Assembly: GCA_900552495.1 (NCBI GenBank)
Contig: URZY01000001.1
Location: forward strand, 1-64,000
DNA from: an uncultured Mycoplasmatota bacterium
GTDB lineage: Bacteria; Bacillota_I; Bacilli_A; RF39; UBA660
Direction of reading: 5' to 3'
Length of the DNA stretch: 64,000 bases
Shown: piece after piece, positions 15,668-24,030 of the stretch
Layout: each line of letters begins with the position of its first letter
How positions within the stretch are numbered: position 1 is the first letter of the stretch
The notes under the pieces: generated by a model
Told to the model about the DNA's origin: nothing
The model's input: the letters and a program-made list of their open reading frames with translations, nothing else
The model's database searches: none
Position numbers and translations under genes: made by a program

Positions 15668-17153
15668 ATGTATATTTTGAAAAATGCCTTTATATCGATT
15701 ACAAGAAATAAGGGTAGAAATTTGTTAATTGGAATTATTGTTGTGGTAATTGCTTGTGCTACCACGATCGCACTGGCTATAAGAGCTAGTGCTAAAAATT
15801 TAATAGAATCTTATGAAAATCAGTATGATGTTACTGCTACAATTGGCATTAATAGGGAATCTATGCGAGGGGAAATGAAATTTGATCAAGAAATGACAGA
15901 TGAAGAAAGAAGTCAACAGAAGAGTAATATGGCAGATATTTTCTCAACTGCAAGTAGTATTTCGGTAAGTGATATTAATAATTACGGGGATAGTGATTAC
16001 GTAAAAGATTTTTATTATACTTTGAGTGTTGGAGTGAATTCTGATTCGTTAGAAAAAGCTAGTACAAATATGGAAAATAGTTCTTTTACTGGGGGTCCTG
16101 ATGAAAATAGAGGGGGAGGAAAAGAAAACTTTCAAAATTTGGATGCTAGTGATTTTACATTAATGGGGTATTCTTCTTTGACTTCTATGGAAGACTTTAT
16201 TAGTGGTAAATATACAATTACAGAAGGTGAGTTATCAAGTGATTTAGAAAGTATGACTTGTGTTATTAATAGTGAATTGGCAACATTAAATGGTATTAAT
16301 GTAGGTGATGAAATAACATTTGTAGATTCTAGTGATGATGATAATTCGGTTACACTAAAGGTTGTTGGTATTTTTGAAGAAGAAAGTGATGCTGAGGATG
16401 CAATGGGTATGTTTACAACATCAGCTAATACAATTATTACAAACACAAGTGTTGTTAGTACTTTAATTGAAAATAATGAAGATATGAAAAGTACTTTATC
16501 ACCAACATTTATTTTGACTGATAAATCAGTAATTGAAGATTTTGAAGAAGAATTAGCTGAAAAAGGTTTAAGTGAATATTTGCAAGTATCAACCAATTTA
16601 GATCAAGTGGAAGGTGCTACAAGTACTATTTCAAATGTAACGACATTTGTAACTACTTTCTTAATTGTTACGTTAGTTATTGGTGGTATTGTATTGTTTG
16701 TAATAAATATGATTAATATACGTGAACGTAAATATGAAATAGGAGTTCTTAGAACTATAGGCATGAAGAAAAGCAAATTAACGTTACAATTTATTAGCGA
16801 ACTTTTAATTGTCTCTTTTACAGCACTATTTATTGGGGCTGGAATAGGAGCCGTTGCAAGTGTTCCGGTATCTAATTATTTATTAAATGCGGAAATACAA
16901 AGTAGTAGTGCTCAAAAGGAAAATATTAATCAGAATTTTGGGGGGGAAAATGGAAATGGATGGCAACGGAATGGGACGTATAAATGGTGTTGCTGATATT
17001 CAAGCGTTTGATTCTATTGATGCAGTAGTAGATTTTAAGGTATTAATAGAACTTCTAGGTATTGGAACTGTATTAACACTTGTTAGTTCATGTGCATCGA
17101 TGATTAGTATTCAAAAATTTTCACCACTTACAATTTTAAAGGAGAGAAGTTAA
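15668..17153 (+). pseudogene. MacB/FtsX-type ABC transporter permease, frame broken at a G7 tract
   Basis: The start MYILKNAFISITRNKGRN at 15668 follows AAAGGA. There is one N-terminal membrane helix (about 17-37), a large extracellular MacB-like domain, then an FtsX domain with helices at about 325-350 and 377-400. The first frame ends at 16996 with an unrelated tail (WQRNGTYKWCC). The last helix and the conserved end ASMISIQKFSPLTILKERS are in another frame ending at 17153. Removing one G from the seven at 16940-16946 (or adding two) restores a 494-residue permease. Explanations are phase variation, a true mutation, or a read error. Confidence 0.8.
16940..16946 (+). repeat. G7 tract at the permease frame break
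   Basis: Seven G residues in the Gly/Asn-rich linker before the last membrane helix. This is where the two permease frames meet. Seven G gives a truncated protein; six or nine would give the full one. Confidence 0.8.
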
Positions 17154-17827
17154 TGAAAAGGACAAATGAAGAAAAAAAGACTTTGGTTTTAGAGCAAATT
17201 TGTTATCGTTATGCTGATGCTGCAGAAGATGATTATGTTTTAAAAGATATAAATTATGCATTTGAATTAGGTAAAGTTTATGCAATTAAGGGAAAAAGTG
17301 GTAGTGGTAAAACAACTCTATTATCGTTAATAAGTGGTTTAGAGACAAAATATGAGGGAAATATTTATTATAATGGTTTAGATTTAAAGAAATTTGATTT
17401 AGATACGTATAGAAATACTTATATTGGAATTGTTTTCCAAAGTTATAATCTTTTACCACATTTAACGGCAATTGAAAATATTGTACTTTCTATGGATATT
17501 AGTAAGGTAAAGGTAGATAATAAAAAAGAGCAAGCGATTAAGTTAATGCAAAGTGTTGGGTTAGATGAGAACTTTGCTAATCGCAGAGTTTTAAAATTAT
17601 CCGGAGGTGAGCAGCAGAGGATTGCAATCGCAAGAAGTTTATCTTATAACCCTAATATAATTTTGGCTGATGAGCCAACAGGAAATTTAGATAAGGACAC
17701 GGAAGATGAAATTTTAAAAATATTTAAAGAATTAGCTCATAAGGAGAATAAATGTGTTATTATCGTAACCCATTCAAAAAATGTTTGTGATAATGCTGAT
17801 GAAGTGTATGAATTGAAAAAAAGGTAA
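17153..17827 (+). CDS. ABC transporter ATP-binding protein (MacB/LolD type)
   Basis: 224 residues. Walker A GKSGSGKTT (residues 47-55), Q-loop FQSYNLLPHLTAIEN, signature LSGGEQQR, Walker B ILADEPTGNLD and the H-loop in IVTHS are all present and intact. The MacB/LolD subfamily pairs with FtsX-like permeases that move peptides or lipoproteins or act mechanically on envelope proteins. The start follows AAAGGAGAGAAGTTA and the gene is contiguous with the permease, so they form one transporter. Confidence 0.95.
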   Translation: MKRTNEEKKTLVLEQICYRYADAAEDDYVLKDINYAFELGKVYAIKGKSGSGKTTLLSLISGLETKYEGNIYYNGLDLKKFDLDTYRNTYIGIVFQSYNLLPHLTAIENIVLSMDISKVKVDNKKEQAIKLMQSVGLDENFANRRVLKLSGGEQQRIAIARSLSYNPNIILADEPTGNLDKDTEDEILKIFKELAHKENKCVIIVTHSKNVCDNADEVYELKKR

Positions 17828-17843
17828 GAAAGGATTTGATTAA

Positions 17844-19652
17844 ATGAAAAGAAGTTTGAAAAATGTAGTAATGCTTGTATTCTTACTATTACTTGTTATT
17901 GGTAATGTGTGTTCAATTTTTTATATAAAGAATAATGTTAATAATACTTCTATGCAAGGCAATGGTATGTTAAATATGGATGCAAGCGGTGGTAACAATA
18001 TGGGTGAGCCACCGGAAAAACCAGGTGATAATAATAGCTCACAACCTTCTGGTGATATAGAAGAAAATGATAGCAATCAGCAAATGGAAGAAGGAGAAAA
18101 TAATAATAATCAACCACCAGAAATGCCTGGGAATGATAATATGCAGCAACCTAATGGAATGATGCAGCCAGGAAATGGTAATTCTAATTCTAATTCTAAT
18201 TCTAATTTATTAGTATGGCATTATGTGGTGTTTGGGATTGAGAGTCTATTAATAGTTGCAATAGTAGTTTATTTAGTTGCATCAGGTTTTAATGCAAAAA
18301 AATTTAGAGAGGTTTTCAAAACTAAAGATAAAGCAACAATTTATATTTTGATGGTTATAGTTTTAACATTCTGTTTAACAGCAACTGATGTTGGAATTGC
18401 TAATTATTTAATTTCTAATAATACAAATAACATGACGAATGAAATGGGAACTAATAATGCGGTCTCTTATTTGGGAGCAAAAGAGATCTTAGAAGATACG
18501 ACTTTGGAAGAGGGAACGTTTGAATCGACAAAGACCGATGAAAATGCCATATTAGTTAGTGGAGATATTGATGTTACTTTAGCTAATATAACAGTGAATA
18601 AAACTGGAGATTCAAATGGTGGAGATAATACTAGTTTTTATGGAATGAATTCTGGTATTTTGGCTAAAGATGGGGCAAATTTAATATTAAAAAATATTAC
18701 TGTTAGTACAGCGGCAACCGGGGCAAATGGTGTTTTTAGTTATGGTGGTTCTGCTACGACAAATAATTCATCTAGTGATGGAACAACGGTAACAATTAGT
18801 GATTCTAAAATAACAACTACAGGTGATAATTCCGGGGGAATAATGACTACTGGTGGTGGAATAATGAAAGCTAGTAATTTAACCATTAAAACAGCTGGTA
18901 TTTCATCTGCTGCAATTAGGACAGATCGTGGTGGCGGAGAAGTAACAGTTGATGGGGGCACCTATACAACAACAGGGCAGGGCTCACCTGCAATCTATTC
19001 GACTGCTAATGTGACAGTTAAAAATGCTACTTTAATATCTAAAGCATCAGAAGGAATTGTTATTGAAGGAAAAAATTCTGTTGAAATTGAAAATGTTGAT
19101 TTGACAGATACAAATAATAAATTAAACGGACAATCAACTACTTATAAAAATATCTTTTTATATCAGTCAATGAGTGGGGATGCTGATGAGGGAGTTAGTA
19201 CATTTACATCAAAAAATAGTAATATTACGACAAATAAGGGAGATAGCTTTTATATTACTAATACTTCTGCTCAAATAAAACTTGAAAATAATGTGATTAA
19301 AAATAATGATAGTACTGGAGTTTTTTTGAGAGCTCAAAAGGATTCTTGGGGAACATCGGGATCTAATGGAGGAAATGTTACATTGGTTTTAACTAATCAA
19401 GATATAGAAGGCAATATTGTAATTGATTCAATTTCAACTTTGGATATGAGTATGGAAGAGGGTTCATACTATGAAGGCATTATTAATGGAGATAATAGTG
19501 CTAAATCTATAAAATTAGTTTTAGATAAAAGTTCTAAGATAAAACTAATGGGAGATAGTTATGTTACATCATTAGACGATGAAGATACAGATTATGATAA
19601 TATTGATTTTAATGGATATAAATTATATGTAAATGGTAAAGCTATTAATTAG
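17844..19652 (+). CDS. Membrane-anchored beta-helix surface protein
   Basis: 602 residues. Helix 1 is residues 6-27, then a 95-residue extracellular low-complexity loop rich in Asn, Pro, Met, Gly and Glu with an NSNSNSNS repeat, then helices at about 127-150 and 165-185. From about 220 the protein is a repetitive beta-strand domain (ILVSGDIDVTLANITVNKTGDSNGG, FSYGGSATTNNSSSDGTTVTISDSKI and similar) resembling a right-handed beta helix. It follows the ABC genes by 16 bases with AGAAAGGATTTG as ribosome site. It is probably the cargo, partner or target of the transporter. The function is unknown. Confidence 0.75.
   Translation: MKRSLKNVVMLVFLLLLVIGNVCSIFYIKNNVNNTSMQGNGMLNMDASGGNNMGEPPEKPGDNNSSQPSGDIEENDSNQQMEEGENNNNQPPEMPGNDNMQQPNGMMQPGNGNSNSNSNSNLLVWHYVVFGIESLLIVAIVVYLVASGFNAKKFREVFKTKDKATIYILMVIVLTFCLTATDVGIANYLISNNTNNMTNEMGTNNAVSYLGAKEILEDTTLEEGTFESTKTDENAILVSGDIDVTLANITVNKTGDSNGGDNTSFYGMNSGILAKDGANLILKNITVSTAATGANGVFSYGGSATTNNSSSDGTTVTISDSKITTTGDNSGGIMTTGGGIMKASNLTIKTAGISSAAIRTDRGGGEVTVDGGTYTTTGQGSPAIYSTANVTVKNATLISKASEGIVIEGKNSVEIENVDLTDTNNKLNGQSTTYKNIFLYQSMSGDADEGVSTFTSKNSNITTNKGDSFYITNTSAQIKLENNVIKNNDSTGVFLRAQKDSWGTSGSNGGNVTLVLTNQDIEGNIVIDSISTLDMSMEEGSYYEGIINGDNSAKSIKLVLDKSSKIKLMGDSYVTSLDDEDTDYDNIDFNGYKLYVNGKAIN
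18179..18207 (+). repeat. Hexamer tandem repeat TAATTC (four copies plus part)
   Basis: TAATTC is repeated four times with a fifth partial copy, encoding alternating Asn-Ser in the extracellular loop. A six-base unit keeps the frame, so copy number would change the loop length only. Confidence 0.8.
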
Positions 19653-19673
19653 TAATTAATAGCTTTTGTTCTA
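19638..19673 (+). terminator. Terminator after the beta-helix protein
   Basis: Perfect 13-base stem AAAGCTATTAATT / AATTAATAGCTTT with a three-base loop, then TGTT. The stop codon lies in the loop region. It ends the regulator-transporter-surface protein cluster. Confidence 0.8.
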
Positions 19674-19876
19674 GTGAAGATTATTGACAAATAAAACTTT
19701 GTTAATAATTTTTTTTAGTAATATAATATATAATTTATACGTAAGATTAAAATATTTTAATAATTTTTGATGAGTATGAAAACAACTAGGTATTTGTTTT
19801 GTTTGATACAAATATAGTGTATAATTACATTGGCAAATGTTTGAAAGTTAAATGGTAAAGTTTTGAGGTGGTTTTA

Positions 19877-20548
19877 GTGAAATTATATGATGATATTTTG
19901 GATAATGTAGAATATTTGGCTCTAGTAAAAAAAATTGAAAATACTAAATTTATTACGGATGGTAAATGGGATTGGGAGCATGGTTTAGGCCATTTTGAAA
20001 GGGTTGCTAGATATGTTAAAGAGATTCTTTCACAATTGGGAGCAGATGATCGGACCATTGAACTTGGAATAGTGGGAGCTTATTTACATGATATAGGATT
20101 ATCGAAGGGAGATAAGATAGATCATGCTTTGGAAAGCAGCAAATTGTTTAAAAACTTTATAGATATTAATAAATTCACTAGGGAGGAATTATTAGTTTTG
20201 GAACAGGCTATTAGGGATCATTCTAATGGTCAGGAAATTAAATCTTTAGTAGGACTTGCTTTGTTATTAGCTGATAAGTTGGATGTTACTTTTCATAGGA
20301 CAGTTAATTCTAGTATTTAGGATAAGGTTAATAAAGAAATTCAAAAGATTAAAAAAGTTGCTATTGAAATAAATGGTACACAGTTGGTGGTAAAATATTT
20401 TGCAGAGAAGTCATTTGATCCGGTAATTATTAAAGAATGGAAAAAGATGGTTTTGATTCCTGAAAAAGTGGCGACGTATTTAAAAAAAGATTTTATATTT
20501 TTAATAAATGATGAGGGTGTTGACTATAGCGAGCTGCTTAATAAATAA
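19877..20548 (+). pseudogene. HD-domain phosphohydrolase-like gene interrupted by an in-frame TAG
   Basis: The start is GTG 19877, six bases after GAGGTGG. The first part (148 codons) has the HD pattern: DWEHGLGHFERVARYVKEI, GAYLHDIGLSKGD, DHALESS and ADKLD. TAG at 20318-20320 follows VNSSI. The same frame then stays open for 75 more codons (DKVNKEIQKIKKVAIEINGT...) to TAA 20546-20548. A CAG-to-TAG change would explain it. The metal-binding part is complete, so the truncated protein could still fold, but the C-terminal domain is lost unless the stop is read through. Confidence 0.75.
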
Positions 20549-20625
20549 TTGAAATTTTTTTGAAAAGTTAGTGTATTTTTTAGTAAATATATGATATTCT
20601 TTATTGTAGGAGAGGAGTTTTGTAT

Positions 20626-20982
20626 ATGATTAGTAGGAAGAATATTGTAACTTGTATTCTTTTAAGTTTTATTACTTGTGGAATTTATGGTATTATTTGG
20701 TTTATTAGTTTAACAGATGATGTTAGAATTGCAAGTGGTGATGAGAGATTATCGGGAGGTAAGGCGTTTTTATTTACAATAATTACTTGTGGAATTTATA
20801 GTTTTTATTGGGCTTATTTGATGGGTAAAGCAATGATGCAAGCTCAGGCAAAATCTGGTTTACCTGTAAATGATAATTCAGTATTGTATTTGATATTACA
20901 AATTTTTGGATTAGGGATTGTAAATTATTGCTTGATTCAAAATGATTTGAATACAATTGCTAATAAAGGAGCAGCTGCTTAA
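20626..20982 (+). CDS. DUF4234-family membrane protein
   Basis: 118 residues from ATG 20626 (GGAGAGGAG lies eight bases upstream). It holds the pattern ISRKNIVTCILLSFITCGIYGIIWFISLTDDVR, and a repeat of ITCGIYSFYWAY, with three or four membrane helices. The DUF4234 family is widespread in Gram-positives and has no known function. It is followed by a hairpin terminator and a DUF2752 gene, a pairing often seen in Bacillota. Confidence 0.85.
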   Translation: MISRKNIVTCILLSFITCGIYGIIWFISLTDDVRIASGDERLSGGKAFLFTIITCGIYSFYWAYLMGKAMMQAQAKSGLPVNDNSVLYLILQIFGLGIVNYCLIQNDLNTIANKGAAA

Positions 20983-21007
20983 AAAGGATGGTTTCATTCT
21001 TTTTTCT
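20981..21007 (+). terminator. Terminator after the DUF4234 gene
   Basis: AAAGGATG / CATTCTTT eight-base stem with one G-U pair and loop GTTT, followed by six T. This makes the ATG at 20988 an unlikely start for the next gene. Confidence 0.7.
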
Positions 21008-21023
21008 TTGGGAGATTAAAATA

Positions 21024-21413
21024 GTGAAAAAAAATCTTTTAATTTTTTTAGTTTTATTAATTGCTTTACTGGTTTATTTATTAATTGGATCTAGGTTTAA
21101 TATTTTTATTCCATGTCCAATTCATGAGATTACTAATTTATATTGTCCTGGGTGTGGTGTTACGAGAATGTTACTAGCTATTATAAATGGTGATTTTTAT
21201 CAAGCTTTTCGTTATAATCCGTTATTATTTTGCCTTATTCCTTTTCTAATATTTTATTATGGTAATGTTATATATTCTTATTATAGAAAAAAGGAAAATC
21301 TTTTTTTACGTTTTGAGCCACAACTATGGTATTTTTTAATATTTCTTTTTATTTTGTATGGAGTAGTTAGAAATTTACCGGCTTTTTCATATTTAATACC
21401 AACAACGATTTGA
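21024..21413 (+). CDS. DUF2752-family membrane protein
   Basis: 129 residues from GTG 21024, after GGGAGATTAAAATA. It has the family signature CPIHEITNLYCPGCGVTRML with the conserved CPGCG and a following short helix, plus three membrane helices. The frame is open back to an ATG at 20988, but that lies inside the terminator hairpin of the previous gene. The function is unknown. Confidence 0.85.
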   Translation: MKKNLLIFLVLLIALLVYLLIGSRFNIFIPCPIHEITNLYCPGCGVTRMLLAIINGDFYQAFRYNPLLFCLIPFLIFYYGNVIYSYYRKKENLFLRFEPQLWYFLIFLFILYGVVRNLPAFSYLIPTTI

Positions 21414-21443
21414 ATGATATTAATTACAGTTAGGAGATGAATT

Positions 21444-22007
21444 ATGATTAAATATGATTTAGAAGTGATATTATCAAAAAATAAAAAATTAATTGATCTA
21501 TCAAAAACGTATATGATGAATATTTCTGATTATGAACATGGAGTTAGTCATGTTAATGACGTTTTGGATATTCTATATAAATTAATGGAGAATTTAGATG
21601 TAGAATTTAATCCGGAAGTTTGTGTGATAGCGGCTTATTGGCATGATGTTGGAAGAATAGAAAAGAGTGAAGGTCATGAGGCAGTTAGTGCAAAAATGCT
21701 ATCTAATGCAATGCTAAAGTTAGGATATGATCAGGAAATGATTCAACAATGTGTAGAGGCGGTTTTATTTCATAAATGGGATATGAATCCTAGGACGGTG
21801 GAGGGAAAAATAGTAAAAGATGCAGATAAAATAGCTTGGTTAGGTATGCAAAGATGGCAAGATTGTATGCAAAATAATCAAAAATTAGATTCAATAGTTA
21901 GTTTGTTGCCAAAATTGAGAAATGAAATATTATCTTTCGATTATTCAAAACAATTGTATGATATGTATATTGTTAAACTTGTGCAACTACTATACTATGC
22001 CAAATAA
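21444..22007 (+). CDS. HD-domain phosphohydrolase
   Basis: 187 residues after TTAGGAGATGA. The HD metal-binding residues are in YEHGVSHVNDV (first His), AAYWHDVGR (His-Asp) and KDADKIAWLG (last Asp), with HEAVSAKML between. This is the general HD phosphohydrolase type acting on nucleotides or small phosphates; the substrate cannot be told. It is related in layout to the interrupted HD gene at 19877. It runs tail to tail into the CPBP protease gene, overlapping by 18 bases. Confidence 0.85.
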   Translation: MIKYDLEVILSKNKKLIDLSKTYMMNISDYEHGVSHVNDVLDILYKLMENLDVEFNPEVCVIAAYWHDVGRIEKSEGHEAVSAKMLSNAMLKLGYDQEMIQQCVEAVLFHKWDMNPRTVEGKIVKDADKIAWLGMQRWQDCMQNNQKLDSIVSLLPKLRNEILSFDYSKQLYDMYIVKLVQLLYYAK

Positions 22008-22667
22008 AATTAAACCAATTGAATTAATGGCAAAGTTTGTGAACATATGGACAAACCAGGATGAATAAATATTATTGTTTTTTTCATTTAGATAATTAAA
22101 GAGACAACCTCCGAATATTAGACTGATTAACAAGAATATTAAAACGTAAATATTAAACATTTCTAAAAGCATTCCGATATGGTAAGAAGCAAAGGCAATT
22201 GAAGAGGAAAGATATGCATATCTTCGATTAGAATATCTTTTTAAGGTTATAAATCCATAACCCCTAAAAAAGAACTCTTCTAGGAATGAGTTTATTAGAG
22301 CGATGTATGTAGCAGCATAAATAAAATTAAATTTTGTAATTTGCATTCCTGTAGTTAAACTTTTGGTAACGTTTGAATAATCAATAATATTTTTTGTTAT
22401 AAAGTATGTGAAAATGATAATTATATATATCAACAATCCTAAAAATAAAGCTTTTAAGAGACCATCTTTTTTAAATTTAAAAAGTTTTTTAAAATCTTCA
22501 AAATCTTTTTTATTTCTTAGAAAAAAGATTGTTGGTAGAGCAAAAAAGAAAATTACTTTGATAGGTATTTTTATAAAATAATTTGGTTTTATAATGGCAT
22601 CTATTAAGCAGGTTAAGAGTGCAAAAATAAAAACTGATATGGTTATAAAGTGTTTTTTCTTATTCAT
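21990..22667 (-). CDS. CPBP-family intramembrane glutamic protease
   Basis: 225 residues with about six membrane helices. The conserved motifs are SFLEEFFFRGYG (Glu130, Glu131, Arg135), SYHIG (His163) and the last motif HMFTN (His207, Asn211). These are the catalytic motifs of the CAAX/CPBP (Abi) family of membrane proteases, used in protein processing and sometimes bacteriocin immunity. The ribosome site is AAAAGGAAGTAATCAT. It stands alone on this strand. Confidence 0.9.
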   Translation of the reverse strand: MNKKKHFITISVFIFALLTCLIDAIIKPNYFIKIPIKVIFFFALPTIFFLRNKKDFEDFKKLFKFKKDGLLKALFLGLLIYIIIIFTYFITKNIIDYSNVTKSLTTGMQITKFNFIYAATYIALINSFLEEFFFRGYGFITLKRYSNRRYAYLSSSIAFASYHIGMLLEMFNIYVLIFLLISLIFGGCLFNYLNEKNNNIYSSWFVHMFTNFAINSIGLILFGIV

Positions 22668-22740
22668 ATGATTACTTCCTTTTACTTTATTTAATTATAG
22701 CATTATTTGATTTTGTAAGGAATAATGTGATGGCAATTAC

Positions 22741-22769
22741 TTGAAAAAAGGTTGATTTTGTGTTATTAT
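22741..22769 (+). promoter_or_regulatory. Promoter of the acyltransferase gene
   Basis: -35 TTGAAA (22741-22746), 17-base spacer, -10 TATTAT (22764-22769), about 34 bases before the ATG at 22803. It lies just beyond the 5' end of the divergent CPBP gene. Confidence 0.7.
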
Positions 22770-22802
22770 ATGAAGCAATTTATAGCTAAAGGGGAATTGG
22801 TT

Positions 22803-23954
22803 ATGAAAAATGTTTTTATTGATAGAATGAATGAAAAAGATGTTGAAAGATTTACATCTGATTTTGGTCTTAGAGTTAGGCGAATGACTGATAAGGGGTT
22901 TAAGAAAGCTTGTAATGTTTTCACTGGAGCTAATATATTGAGAGATAATTCTGGTGTTGGTATGAGTGATGATGATTATTTTGCAAGTTTAAGTTTGGAA
23001 AGAATACCACTTAGTAATTATGATATTCAACCCGGTAAAAATAATATTATTTTGGAAAGATATCCGCAGTTACTAAATGATGAATCATATATTTTTGTGT
23101 GTAATCATACTTGTCCGGAAGATATTGAGACGGTTTTAAATGTGCTGGATCGAAATGCTTATTTGGTTTTGGGCTCAGTTGATACATTAAAATATAATCC
23201 AGAAGCTTATTTGTTGTGGTTAAATGGAATGATTCCGTTTGATATTATGGATAGTAAGCAAAGAGAAGATTTGATGAAAAAGATGGAGAGGGTAGTACAA
23301 ACTAATAGTATTTTAATCTTTCCAGAAGGTTCTCATAATTATTCACCTAATAAATTAGTTAATAAATTGTTTGATGGTCCAGTTAACTTATCTCTTAGGA
23401 CAGGAAAGAAGATTGTTCCAGTTACTCTTCTTCGTGATCAAGAAGAAAATGTTTCGTATATTGATGTTGGAAATCCAATTAATTTAGATGAATTTGGTAT
23501 TGGTCGAGAAGATTATCAAGGCCCTGATGCGGAGAAAAAATATGTTAATGCTTTGACGGCCTGTTTAAGAGATAAAATGGCAACGGCGGTTTATCATATG
23601 TTGCCTAGACATTTTGATGAACTTGAAAGAGGATTATATTCTGATTTAGAAGAACGATTACGTCAAGAAAAAATTCGACATGCGTTTGAAATGTTAAAAT
23701 GGGACAAGGATGTATTTGATGCAGAATATTTAGTTAAAAAATCTAAAGAGGATAGAGATTTTGAAGAGGTTGTCACAACTTTAAGTGGGTTGCAATATCC
23801 TGAAAGTGTTTTGAGAAATACAGGATTGAACAGTAGAGATTATATATTATTAGATGAAGATTTAAAAAGGAAAGATGTTGCGAGTGCAATGCGAGAGTAT
23901 TGGAGAAGTTTAGGCAGTCCGGATTCTAAGAAGGCATATGTTAAAAAGAAATAA
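22803..23954 (+). CDS. PlsC-like 1-acylglycerol-3-phosphate acyltransferase
   Basis: 383 residues from ATG 22803 with GGGGA seven bases upstream; the frame is open 17 codons further up. The acyltransferase block I is NHTCPED (His102, Asp107), block III is FPEGSHN (residues 173-179). It lacks an obvious membrane helix. It is longer than typical PlsC because of N-terminal (about 95) and C-terminal (about 130) extensions rich in charged residues. It probably acylates a lysophospholipid or related acceptor; the exact substrate is uncertain. Confidence 0.75.
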   Translation: MKNVFIDRMNEKDVERFTSDFGLRVRRMTDKGFKKACNVFTGANILRDNSGVGMSDDDYFASLSLERIPLSNYDIQPGKNNIILERYPQLLNDESYIFVCNHTCPEDIETVLNVLDRNAYLVLGSVDTLKYNPEAYLLWLNGMIPFDIMDSKQREDLMKKMERVVQTNSILIFPEGSHNYSPNKLVNKLFDGPVNLSLRTGKKIVPVTLLRDQEENVSYIDVGNPINLDEFGIGREDYQGPDAEKKYVNALTACLRDKMATAVYHMLPRHFDELERGLYSDLEERLRQEKIRHAFEMLKWDKDVFDAEYLVKKSKEDRDFEEVVTTLSGLQYPESVLRNTGLNSRDYILLDEDLKRKDVASAMREYWRSLGSPDSKKAYVKKK

Positions 23955-24030
23955 TAGTTAGTATTATTTCTTTTTTTGTCTTTGAAAAAATTAAGAGATG
24001 CGTTAAAATGATAATAGGAGGAATGCTGCA

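Noticed and set aside
18179..18207. Hexamer repeat as a phase-variation switch
   Set aside because: A six-base unit does not change the reading frame, so it can only alter loop length.
20318..20320. TAG as a reassigned (sense) codon
   Set aside because: Several well-supported genes (for example those ending at 8409, 19652 and 33933) use TAG as their stop, so one TAG in the HD gene is better seen as a mutation.
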